Below are positions 58,901 through 64,000 of a stretch of DNA of 64,000 nucleotides, piece by piece. The stretch comes from Rhodopirellula baltica (lineage in GTDB: Bacteria; Planctomycetota; Planctomycetia; Pirellulales; Pirellulaceae). The stretch lies in contig PPHI01000057.1 in assembly GCA_002901265.1 (NCBI GenBank), positions 310,001 through 374,000 on the forward strand. Direction: 5' to 3'. Numbering within the stretch: the stretch's first letter is position 1; every line of letters begins with the position of its first letter. The notes beneath the pieces were generated by a model. The model was given only the letters and a program-made list of their open reading frames with translations, was not told where the DNA came from and made no database searches. Both the position numbers and the translations under genes were made by a program.

Positions 58901-59253
58901 GTCGACAAGGGACTCGATTGGTCGTCGAGAACATTGCTGTTTTCCCCGAACAAGACCAAACGGGCTTGGTTGGGGTTCCCGGTCGGCGAGTAGAAAACGC
59001 TGATATTGGTATCTGGACGGTCAAAACCGGCTGCGAAGTCAACATCGAAGACCGTCGAACGACGCGAGGCACCCATCATTCCATCGCGGTCGATGTCGAT
59101 TTGATAGAAGTCGACATCATTGATGCTGGACAACTGACCGCCGACACTGATCGTACCGGTTTTCGAATCGACCAAGTCACCCAGGTTCTGGGGACGCGAA
59201 TTCAAGACGGTCGGGTCGAAGGCATCGAAACCACCGAAGTAACCGCCGGTCAA
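46906..59253 (-). CDS. Giant secreted protein B, main part (about 4,115 residues) with subtilisin-like protease
   Basis: Continues the gene at 59250-64000 after a frame break near 59,310. The N-terminal part has a pre-peptidase-C-like domain (59,130-58,790). A propeptide-like segment (near 58,440-58,200) and an S8 subtilase (58,200-57,200) with Asp at 58051, His at 57883 and Ser at 57388 follow. Then a jelly-roll (57,180-56,830), unnamed module copies, beta-helix segments, a further pre-peptidase-C-like domain (54,700-54,280) and another block of modules (52,420-50,540). A DFGDAP...GEVEDY domain (50,390-49,550) and cadherin/tandem-95 repeats (49,540-47,450) lead to paired dockerin-like motifs and an acidic tail ending LFDDLDLAFES. 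Probably secreted; the protease may act on itself or on surface proteins. Confidence 0.87.
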   Translation of the reverse strand: MTGGYFGGFDAFDPTVLNSRPQNLGDLVDSKTGTISVGGQLSSINDVDFYQIDIDRDGMMGASRRSTVFDVDFAAGFDRPDTNISVFYSPTGNPNQARLVLFGENSNVLDDQSSPLSTELIGELLERGSISTQDPLIGPVSLPAGSYFIAITESSRVPTELNNNGVRRAPIDSTVRIFDDRIEVNGGGTAESPLYDGFVETVSAGWSITTNRDVDLGHSPVSTFSSTDTVAPTAQVSTFNSNLSLSLASASLRGGVNVPGSGDENGLPNYMPEPGVDFAADKLLLAFKDGVATQTQNSVLAAHGLTIKRSFQTFNGMVVTTQEGADIVALVESLNDEDAILYAEPDYIRELAVTPNDPLFNTQWHYNNTGQTQGTPDADIDLPEAWDTFTGSDEVVVAVIDSGIQLDHPDIIDNLWVNPGEIPGDGIDNDNNGYVDDINGIDSFNGDVDPTDLTVGHGMHVAGTVAATGNNNIGVTGVSWNSKIMPLKVGDDTGLSTAAIVEAIDYATMMRRDHGINVKVSNNSYGGFFPSFAEQFAVQAHTNAGILFVAAAGNDGLNIDQLPTYPATYPVPGIVSVGATDDDDQLANFSNFGVGNVDLAAPGVNINSLGLGSTYVLNSGTSMASPHVAGVAALMAGYAPSATVADLKNALMLGADPLTNLQGSSITGARLNAAGALAALPSGFVGNESYHFDRSEEVGTLSATPFDLTGYSADDLPRFYFDYFIGKAGSDTISVQAHSNEQSTPVSLGIDLNDPTLGGAWRQAILDLGQFAGDTGIVIEFTYQTDTSVTAEGLYLDNFIVGFAERGELVDGAAFGQGGFTAATGGLVGEYQLEVRPGTEYTEVLDGGYFIDRALEDAPRTVVTEYLQLKSGRSIMPYDTFEIEILNTVTGMNETVVFQFQPSNSALQDPSKEDANAVAVNFDRLDTEADIANRLTLAIATLTDYAIFDSGRTDIRLTDSFDTNDRHSQSVTIIAPSSDQISDGSTFRLGDGRMSKTFEFTTDSAVTFGNIPVPFSPGDSELEIARSIIQVINSDVVQGTMYLRASTVSGNWDFNNPTSPDMLPTDARIALHGNAVGNFQSVERVADATTGDLPVSASGDLILSAIYHNGIGDPNTVRTQGQVIIENNKISEVRAIGIWSDPGLRGTDPEDERNEQTDSAGTNYIQMPPVGNSPLGGVINFPELNDSVTGGLAPGVVAQNNIIDRAGYAGIKADGDTRPFVLEWNDLLGIYASGTTVVTSPGDIMVPDGFTFALDAGGTRVVFEFEELGGVPTNLGGSGVVGGDGWVDGHVPVYYRLGAGATTYNPNAPAPVRSVGSTYHEIMLSIYESIQGSILVTNGLVELVHATLGPSLTYTALPQQQTIDGELVAPRPWAIDPNYLDYATPAVYLEGVTGMYATQAFQKQVGSGRSSQLNLNRLGYFTPETSIETDFDPNTGIATNSPAPMMPIAESPQPLAKLVNNTIRGSDGTEGAILADGSLSRAIESPTDESNDTIFDAVDTKLEVSHRGAYTATGTIGDNQNFLTADQDVDFFKVELDVGDRLIVDIDTDEDTDPSTMIRVFDSSGIEVFVGDVGQLPDYLNPGYSTYAATPAVDTANGRDQFVDYTALKKDTYYVGISSVGNDSYEAKSLTERKEGTGGIGDYDINIEVLAPRSFVFSLDSHPLDPFGAEQLSGNLNGTYTSGGPAGAGTLIGTTFTISQIPDYLVPTRPGDAYAGVNADGNRVTFEFTAGQNVVVLGNGNINVPILDGLLDGNGYRVPDIMRAISNAINGFLNNAALPNHGVGNGPNGQDGPIGRVVAHALGGSDGDNIGIQNMTRENNAYLDPTMLPYGIYGSIDFPIGYGHDRRESGGTANVIPNGTLTDSRGTTELYVLIENAARIEISPEARAAGLKLGPDNTGLEADRLGNTSFATESDQLLAEQGIFVGSGASASILNNVVVNAHQSLVKDESSVFGFGGRIDEKNPDLAVKKGSVVATGNTFQYDDYRNTQIRSDISWWVGFGGFVNNNFALDTGLSTDLRTGPSNVAGGNSDFNFVVRQPGTPGQSPGDFVTFVGDDLLEDGAAGRFRPAANSNIIDSAVDAIEPLVELVVLNDQLDIPTRVIAAPQRDYSGQLRADEPTMAPPSGIGANVFKDRGALDRADFVGPVASLQTPLDNDFAMTDTDPAISFVSREDGTFTEFRVLVQDLGDESNPFVGNGIDPTTILVPPIDGLRDRGANITLFENERLLKEGVDYSFSYDETSGVISLRALAGVWRDDRAYRIELNNRDRSVLVAPEARNLADGDQISVIDSDGGTVIFEFETGYLLNMPEVLTLEVPRQGTNQGGLIDGGVFTLDGLVFEMDSNGTTVPGSIPVTLPTTPTPIDSAAREIYLAEIAQNIRTAIIAASNNPNFQLDVDVRAEGRRIYIGAEAGKTVDAGTSGLLIEPRTLALEVPPAGSDIGGVIVGDTFTINDGNVSATFEFVDVNTTAAAGNIPIDISPVGGAALNSQLTAAAIVAAIQGSNLRLTPEVIGRQIFLGLPDSGSASVSSGRLRAVGLSRTPDDGDLITVTPNDGGTPVVFEVNRTDEPDGAGGTMNDGVTAGRIAIDITRETTADQLSELFAAAIQSQSIAGLPNEGVMAVGGGVLQLGGEENLLINAAGTPFRVAGSPGVTGVSTLEVFGPLLLEVPFTTPLEGESFTITDPNGLVINFEIDTDSILTDPSAVRVAIPRFADQQTVTSAIVAAINGSTTGVNAAATGTGLISLGRIQSNRVDTAGSSFTARRGIVSDGESITIRQGGIAVTYEFESVVNGGGVGQGHIPVPFQPTSTPVDVANSLAAAISSNPGGLNVDPQVTPEGRVELNDVAGTTVDVSSAASVILTGVPGGANAVSLSPADSPEIINRAILAAINNLPSSSPLTAVNRGGATLFIENARRIDGPIKNFYLPAIKDLAGNNLASNRDDTTTQFTLLMPGIPLDFGDAPDPRGLIDGHYPSLISNDGARHVVTGDLTLGSRIDAEPDAQVTEAADGDDLIASVSSVGQLFATSLGDGYAAIEVLQNVDGTTRDGDTVTLGIADREVTLEFDLDGIFAEDHYAIAVEPGDANSVDRITEAIRAAVLESGLDAAGVEISGDQVWVFSDDEDGVRFTSALNPNGNFSKSVMTPITVSVTGTGILQAWIDFNADGDWDDIGEQVITGTESSAMFVDTGSPVERTFNITVPSFATPPNTATETYARFRVSREGGLGPAGLAQSGEVEDYRVLLVPDAPPTLTPSQSTRQFNVQEDGALLALDRDGTSTTSTADDGLLKGIVDPNGDQVAIYSEDTGVRTLTTDGQVAGQLSISSDGTFTFVPEAEFNGQAVFTVRLTDVKPTNTEANLVSQTPLTVTITVTPVNDQPFAATSNVSQSVSVDEDQVTIFTAEDLIDPYYVAGPANESDQLLIFQSVSSINGGEAVSSLGGILEILPGGRSVRYTPPVNYNGSVPDSFNYSVADVPGTLQTSRVADKQGTISISINSVNDPPIAAPDFFNAMEDTNLVIAVRGDGQTFDGILDNDRPGPQNEIDAPFNQTLYLPMDQFDEPITTERGGMVRFVNGALLYSPPGLYSGLDSFTYRVADSDDAESIGTVTIDVGGENDAPVFEGVGGEKDTSNRPITDIELLEAKPNNVSTSFVLDSWFSDPESDPLTFTVVSSDPNGDIVDVDLDDSALTLTQKAFQFGEVTLTVTASDGSISTTQDITVTIVNENDSPLINQRLGTLVIDEDNDVIRQLGNVFVDPDNDTLTYTITRLGSQNRPTAEDIANHPLIESIEIDQNGEMKITPKPDQNGSVEIEIEATDGEFRVNDRFTLTVNPVEDAPRAANDAYNLPIGSTLRRLNPSDGVLANDFDPDGDSIQVILPIESMPTKGDLEINADGTFVYNNRSGSVGETDTFSYRIIDSNNNVSAVRTVTLTLNRSQYQNPIGGFEADVTADGFVSPIDALRIINLIARRGDSTGSVPVSQIGTPPPDFYDVDGNGVVSVLDALLVVNALGRIRSGAQGEQVVSSLSGLGSTSYVSATSDFLPSVTSTLSSNDDGEDSSSDAEAVSATATTDALLTAGLQLDSAMVDSAGDQLVDSTSSDKDESAVDEALAGLFDDLDLAFES
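47235..47445 (-). other. Paired dockerin-like motifs of giant protein B
   Basis: ADVTADGFVSPIDALRIINL and DVDGNGVVSVLDALLVVNAL lie in tandem before the acidic tail, matching the pair in protein A. The first has T and A in the calcium loop, so its binding may be weak. Confidence 0.8.
50540..52420 (-). repeat. Tandem copies of the unnamed module (protein B)
   Basis: About six units of the same type seen in A. Examples are IVGDTFTINDGNVSATFEFV with GNIPIDISP, and LEGESFTITDPNGLVINFEI. Each has a DG/GE turn, a TFEF or INFEI strand, a GN-I-V strand and an IAAAI-type helix. Confidence 0.7.
57200..58440 (-). other. Subtilisin-like (S8) protease domain with propeptide in giant protein B
   Basis: The catalytic triad is intact: Asp in VVVAVIDSGIQLDHPD, His in VGHGMHVAGTVAA and Ser in NSGTSMASPHVAG. 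The oxyanion Asn is in VSNNSYGG. An I9-like propeptide (ADKLLLAFKDGV...DAILYAEPDY) precedes it. The usual HGTH is HGMH here. Confidence 0.9.
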
Positions 59254-62200
59254 TTCGCCGTTGTCGGCGTACAGATTGGTCGGGTAGTTTGGCTCGCCTT
59301 CGATGCCAAGCCACCGGTGGGCAGGTAAGGCAATTGATCGACAATCTCTTGTCCCGCCGCCGAAATCACGTCTGCCGATTCGTTCTCCTGAGCTTCACCG
59401 ACCAACGGCGAGCTTCCTGGCAAGCCTTGGACGTGAACACCGTGGTTGGAATAACGGATGTCGGCGTACCGGACGACGCTGCCTGGGAATTCTTGTTCCT
59501 CCCGCAGACGCACCTGGAAGTTGTACGCACCGGTGGTCGTGCCGCCGGCGATGTCGTCCGGGTCGGTCGATGCCGCGCGGATACGAACAAAATAGTCGTT
59601 CTGGATGCCGACGCCGCCTGGCAACGTCAGACGCAATCCCGAGTCCCGCAAGTTGGTCGAACCGACATCGTAGTATTCGCCGTTGACCCAACGTTTGGTC
59701 CCGGGATCTTCGGCATCTCCCAACGATTGCGCGGCAAGGTTAGGCGACAGGACATCGATGTCGCCAACGTTATCGAGTTCGCTGAAGCTATCGTCCGAGC
59801 GAACGAGAACGTTGCCAGCGTCATCAAGGACTTCGATCACGCTGTCCAAACCGAGCGAAGTCTTGTCGACATCGATCCAAACTTGCGTTCCGGAAACGGC
59901 GCTGAACGTGTAAGTGTCGATATCGCCAGCCGCACTGATATAGCCGCGGACTTCGTAACCCAAGCGGGCCACGTCATCACTGGCGGTCAAACGAGGTGCC
60001 AATTCACCAAGGACCTGGGCGTTAGCAACCGATGCGTTGCGTCCGGGAGGGGCTGCGGTCGACAGTTCCTGCTCCAGCACGACGCCCAAGTTTCGGTCAT
60101 TGCTTAGTCCATCGAAGAACAAGCTTCGCCAATCGTTTCCGGCGGGGCGGCTTCCGACGCCGTCACCATTGGTGTCCTGTTGTGCGGTGCCGTCAGTTTT
60201 ACGGCCTGCACCGACGGAGTCGTCTTTCAAACTAGTCAAGACAACTGGGACGCCAGGCAGACCCAGGATGTGCACCGTACCGCCGATCCGATCGGAGATA
60301 TCCCCCGTCGATCCGGTCGCGGTAATTCCAGTGCCGGCCGTCGGACTGTTTGGAGTGCCTTCGCCGGTCATTTTCACGACCAAGCTTTCGTCAGGACGGC
60401 TCTTCAAAGTCAGGCCACCACTCGAAACGGTGTTGCCCACGATCACCGATTCGAACAGCACGTGTGCGATGTCGGTGTCGTCCCAAGTGCTCGCCCCTGC
60501 CAACTCGCCGGCGCGAATTCGTAGTCCGTTTAATTGACGACGTCCGAACGCGCTGCTCGGCTCGCTATCAGTCGTATTGCCTCGCAGCAACGGACCGACG
60601 TTGTCGTCATATCCGACGATTTTGTCGACGTCGCCGATCTGGCGTCCCGGATCGCTGATCATTTCGTCGGTCATCGATGCCAGGTCCAAATCGATGATCG
60701 AGCCGTAGTTATCGATGAACTGGTTGTCGGCAATGATCGGCTGTGTAAAGCGACCAAAGATCGTTGCCGGAGTGACCGCCAATCGTCCGTTGCGGCCGAC
60801 CGGCCCGGAACCGTCTTGGCCATGGTCGTTGTATTCGAATCGCGAGTTCGTGACGCGTGCGGTTGCTTGCTGCAGTTCCAACGCGGCGAAGCCACGAGTC
60901 TGGCCGCCTTCGATCAAGCTAACACCACCGCCGTAGGCGACGATGCCATAATCCATGCTGACGTTTGCGGTCGGAGCGGCATAGATACCTGCCCAATCAC
61001 CGCGTTCTGGTGCGGTGCCGCCACCAGGTGTACCGGCATCTTCATTGGTATCAAACGAACCGCCGGCGCCAAAACGATCGTCAAGTGCACTGGTAAAGAC
61101 GACTCGTTGTCCCTGCACACCTTCGGCGAACAGGTTCGTGCCCTGACCGAGTTCGATACGTGCACCGCGGACTTTCACCACAGTGTTCGGATCGATTACC
61201 AGCGAAGCGTTCAAACGACCGCGAACGCCTTCGCGAGTTAGATCCAAGACCGCACCACCGGCTACCGATCCGTCATCGACAAAGTTGGATTCGCTACGGT
61301 TAAGTTCACCGACCAAGCGATATTCACCTGAGCCCGGATCCAATCGATAGAGTCGGCGTGTCAGATAGTCTGATCCGTCACCGATCAATGGCAGGTTCAG
61401 AATCTGCACGGTACGCGCACCGGCGCTCACTGTGACCGATGAGGTGGCATCACTCGCCAAGGATTCGAATCCCGAGCGATCGACGAAAGTGACACGATAG
61501 TCATACGTGCCGGCGGCCAACTGTCCGCCCCCGGCGGTGTTCAACGTGACTGCGGCGACGGTCGGACGATAGCCGTCTTCGATTGGGCCACCAGGCTGTC
61601 CCGCCAAGACGACGTTCTCGGCGATGAAGTGAACGATATCGACGTCATCGATGTGTGCCGCAACGGTCACCGGTCGTGCCGTTTGGCCGTTTTCAGCGAT
61701 CGTTCGAATAAACAGACCGTTGATGCTGTTGTCGACTACCAAGTTTTGGCGAATATCGGGACCGATACGACCATAGTCAGCAACAAACGCGCCGGCCTGC
61801 TGATAGCGAGGCGACTGGAAGCGAGTTTCCAAGAACGCGTCGGGTGACGCACTCATCGCCGCACTGGCATTGCGTGTCAAACGGTTGAACGTAATCGTCG
61901 GACGCAAGTCAACGATCTGGATTGGGTTGACCGTTTGCTGGATCGAATTGATCAGAATGTTGCTACCACCGCCGTAGCGAATGTCGGCGTGGTTAATGAC
62001 TTGCAGGAAGATCCCCTCGTCTTCGATGTTCTTGCGACCTTCGTTTCGGTCCAAGTCGCTGCGGAAGATAATCCCGCCCCAGTTTCCGTCGTCAGGCAGA
62101 GGACTGTTCCCGGCCGCCGCGGCGTCAACCACACGATCACGGGTACTGGTAAAGACAACATCCCCGTTCACGCCGAGGTCGGTCAGACCGGTATCGTTCG

Positions 62201-64000
62201 ATCCGGGCGCACCGGGTTCGCCGACTTGCAACATCCGCGGGGTACCGAGCACTTGCAGCGCACCGCCGCTGCGATCGGTCAGCAAGTTGTTGCTGCCGAC
62301 ACCGATTGTCGCCGAACGCAACTTGAACAACGCGCCGGCGTCGATCATCGTCGTCACGCCCTTGGGCACGTTCATGTGCCGCCCGTCTTCGAGCGTGTTT
62401 CCGCCGATTTCGGAAAGACCGATTTGATACGAGAAGTTATCTGCTTTGGTGCTCACGTCATTGTCTTGACCGCCGTTGCCAACGATACGAACGATGTCAC
62501 CAGGCAATGCGGCGTCGAACGCGCCCGTTCCGCCCGCACCGGAAATGTCGCGGAATGGCTCGTCCAAACTTCCGTCAGAGACAACACTCGCCAGCTTGTC
62601 GACGAAGATCGTGCGTCCTAGTGCATGGATGCCTTGGAAATTCGCACTGAACTTTAGCGATCGCTCACCTTCGAGCACCAACTGGGCAGGTGCGAGTTGG
62701 TCGGTCTCATCGATTTGAACCGTCGCGGTAACGCCAAGGACACCTGTGTTGCCATTGATCGCCGTCGCCAAAGTCGTTGCGATGTTCGCGATCGTGCTCA
62801 GGTTGCTGTAGCGGACCGGAATGTTGCCTGGTTGGGGATCGGTTCCGATCAAAACGAATTCGAAACGTCGGCTCGTTCCATCGGCCCCCGTAACGGTCAC
62901 GGTCTGCCCTGGATTGATCCCGGTTCCGTCGGAAACGATTTCCAAGACTCTGTCCAGAGGACGAGTTTGGAACCAGAAATTGTTGACGCCAGTCGGCGTT
63001 CCATCCAGGTCACCATCGAGCGCGGTGCCAGGAACGCCTTCGCGGTCCGAATCTCGGTCACGAATGATGTCGGTTTGACTGACCTGAGGCTCGAACTTGA
63101 CCAACAACTCATACTTGCCCTGAGTCTTGCCGCCATATCCGCTGCCACTGAGGGCAGGGTCATAACTGTCGTTGCCACTGGCAGCAACGCCGATGTAGTA
63201 GACACCGTTTTCCAAACGGGCCGTCATCAGCGAATCGTTGCTGAAGTAATCGTCGTTGCGTGACAGTTCAACGGTTCCGCCACCGGCCAGTCGAACGGGA
63301 GAGTAGGCACTCGACGCGACATCGAGAACTTGCGTGTTGCTGTTGCCTTTGACAATCGCAACGTCAAACAGGGAACTCGCGAACGGATCGTTGTTGATCG
63401 CGTCGACGATCTGTCCAACGGTCAGCGAGGTCACGCTTGGGCCGCGACGTGGCAAGTCAACGCGAATCGCATTGTCCACCAATTCACCATTGCTGGCGGC
63501 AACGCGATCGACTCGGATATTCACATCGCCGATGACACGGTCGGTTTGAATGAACTCGATTCGCGAACGGTTGCCAAGCTCGCCGGGCAATTGCGAATCG
63601 AAGCGAACCAGCATGTCCGGCCCCAACCCGAAGTTGGTTGTCGCAGTCGCCGAAACGTCTTGGAACAGTGTCAACGAGGTATCGAGCAAGCTAGAATCGG
63701 CAAGCCGCTCGGCGAACGATTCGACCGTCAGAGTTCCGTATTCTCGCGCCGCGTCCAAAGCGACTTCGAATCGATAAAGGTCGACGTCGATGCTGTCAGC
63801 GCGATGCAGCAATTGGCCGTGCATGACGTCCAATCGACCTGGGAAGACCGGTTCGTCACCTTCAAGCGAATTCGGCAGTGGCTGGACGATGGTGTTCGCA
63901 TCGATTTGCGGATTGACCTTTTGCTGAATCGCCGTTTGGCTATCGCTAAAGGGGTCGATCGGTGCGGTGTAACTGTCCGGATTGATCGTCCCGTTCAGGA
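59250..64000 (-). CDS. Giant secreted protein B, N-terminal part, 5' end outside the window
   Basis: The frame is open to the right edge (LNGTINPDSYTAPIDPF... at the very end), so the start is missing. The pieces seen are a pre-peptidase-C-like domain (HRADSIDVDLYRFEVALDAA, to ~63,100), an unnamed module copy (62,950-62,640) and a beta-helix starting RTIFVDKLASVVSDG (62,620-61,640). An Fn3-like unit (GTYDYRVTFVDRSGFES, 61,560-61,270), a second beta-helix (61,200-60,240) and a pre-peptidase-C-like domain (60,000-59,480) follow. All of these align with protein A in the same order. The last ~35 residues after PTGG are out of frame. By analogy with A, a matrixin-like domain may lie just outside. 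Confidence 0.85.
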   Translation of the reverse strand, partial: LNGTINPDSYTAPIDPFSDSQTAIQQKVNPQIDANTIVQPLPNSLEGDEPVFPGRLDVMHGQLLHRADSIDVDLYRFEVALDAAREYGTLTVESFAERLADSSLLDTSLTLFQDVSATATTNFGLGPDMLVRFDSQLPGELGNRSRIEFIQTDRVIGDVNIRVDRVAASNGELVDNAIRVDLPRRGPSVTSLTVGQIVDAINNDPFASSLFDVAIVKGNSNTQVLDVASSAYSPVRLAGGGTVELSRNDDYFSNDSLMTARLENGVYYIGVAASGNDSYDPALSGSGYGGKTQGKYELLVKFEPQVSQTDIIRDRDSDREGVPGTALDGDLDGTPTGVNNFWFQTRPLDRVLEIVSDGTGINPGQTVTVTGADGTSRRFEFVLIGTDPQPGNIPVRYSNLSTIANIATTLATAINGNTGVLGVTATVQIDETDQLAPAQLVLEGERSLKFSANFQGIHALGRTIFVDKLASVVSDGSLDEPFRDISGAGGTGAFDAALPGDIVRIVGNGGQDNDVSTKADNFSYQIGLSEIGGNTLEDGRHMNVPKGVTTMIDAGALFKLRSATIGVGSNNLLTDRSGGALQVLGTPRMLQVGEPGAPGSNDTGLTDLGVNGDVVFTSTRDRVVDAAAAGNSPLPDDGNWGGIIFRSDLDRNEGRKNIEDEGIFLQVINHADIRYGGGSNILINSIQQTVNPIQIVDLRPTITFNRLTRNASAAMSASPDAFLETRFQSPRYQQAGAFVADYGRIGPDIRQNLVVDNSINGLFIRTIAENGQTARPVTVAAHIDDVDIVHFIAENVVLAGQPGGPIEDGYRPTVAAVTLNTAGGGQLAAGTYDYRVTFVDRSGFESLASDATSSVTVSAGARTVQILNLPLIGDGSDYLTRRLYRLDPGSGEYRLVGELNRSESNFVDDGSVAGGAVLDLTREGVRGRLNASLVIDPNTVVKVRGARIELGQGTNLFAEGVQGQRVVFTSALDDRFGAGGSFDTNEDAGTPGGGTAPERGDWAGIYAAPTANVSMDYGIVAYGGGVSLIEGGQTRGFAALELQQATARVTNSRFEYNDHGQDGSGPVGRNGRLAVTPATIFGRFTQPIIADNQFIDNYGSIIDLDLASMTDEMISDPGRQIGDVDKIVGYDDNVGPLLRGNTTDSEPSSAFGRRQLNGLRIRAGELAGASTWDDTDIAHVLFESVIVGNTVSSGGLTLKSRPDESLVVKMTGEGTPNSPTAGTGITATGSTGDISDRIGGTVHILGLPGVPVVLTSLKDDSVGAGRKTDGTAQQDTNGDGVGSRPAGNDWRSLFFDGLSNDRNLGVVLEQELSTAAPPGRNASVANAQVLGELAPRLTASDDVARLGYEVRGYISAAGDIDTYTFSAVSGTQVWIDVDKTSLGLDSVIEVLDDAGNVLVRSDDSFSELDNVGDIDVLSPNLAAQSLGDAEDPGTKRWVNGEYYDVGSTNLRDSGLRLTLPGGVGIQNDYFVRIRAASTDPDDIAGGTTTGAYNFQVRLREEQEFPGSVVRYADIRYSNHGVHVQGLPGSSPLVGEAQENESADVISAAGQEIVDQLPYLPTGGLASKASQTTRPICTPTTAN
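59308..59312 (-). other. Frameshift point in giant gene B
   Basis: PTGG then GIEGEPNYPTNLYADNGELT read smoothly if one base is added at GGC-TTGG. The shift is -1. No slippery heptamer is present. Confidence 0.7.

Overview
The window looks like chromosomal DNA of a member of the Planctomycetota, most likely Pirellulaceae (Rhodopirellula-like). The grounds are two enormous secreted proteins with a planctomycete-type N-terminal LE-R-LLA motif and C-terminal dockerin-like repeats, an ASPIC/UnbV protein, a sialate O-acetylesterase next to a GH5 enzyme, a sulfotransferase, and many short monocistronic units. The assignment is inference from gene families; no rRNA or tRNA gene was seen, and there is no CRISPR array, integrase or insertion sequence.

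Layout. 1-614: 3' end of an FG-GAP/ASPIC-UnbV protein. 698-6079 (minus): a chaperone-like operon, DUF2760 protein, short Hsp70-like protein, then a long Hsp70-like protein with a DUF3731-like tail. 6312-10903 (plus): a secreted carbohydrate operon of alpha/beta hydrolase, GH5 glycosidase and sialate O-acetylesterase. 11150-12222: a small CXXCH protein and a histidine phosphatase. 12219-15610 (minus): a fatty acyl-AMP ligase fused to an acyl carrier domain, and a response regulator fused to a histidine-kinase-type ATPase. 15712-19506: a methyltransferase, IspF, an ABC ATPase without a permease, a PilZ protein and a frameshifted zinc-ribbon membrane protein. 19946-20299: a Gly/Tyr-rich secreted protein behind a sigma-54-like promoter. 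20507-24483 (plus): a 57-aa coiled-coil protein, then sulfotransferase, methyltransferase, DegT-family aminotransferase and glycosyltransferase, which look like a surface-glycan set.

24563-64000 (minus), about 39 kb, holds two tandem paralogous giant genes. The downstream copy (A) would encode about 7,400 residues and is complete apart from one frameshift. The upstream copy (B) encodes more than 5,700 residues, also has one frameshift, and runs off the right edge. Both are built from pre-peptidase-C-like domains, parallel beta-helices, cadherin/tandem-95 repeats, a DFGDAP...GEVEDY domain, many copies of a roughly 100-residue module I cannot name, a paired dockerin-like motif and an acidic tail. 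B carries an intact subtilisin-type protease. A instead has a matrixin-like domain whose zinc-binding histidines and catalytic glutamate are all replaced.

The two giant genes and the zinc-ribbon gene each need the same kind of repair, one extra base. This points to residual single-base deletions in the assembly, or to real decay. The giant pair is the most unusual content of the window; the Hsp70/Hsp70/DUF2760 operon and the unnamed repeat module are next.
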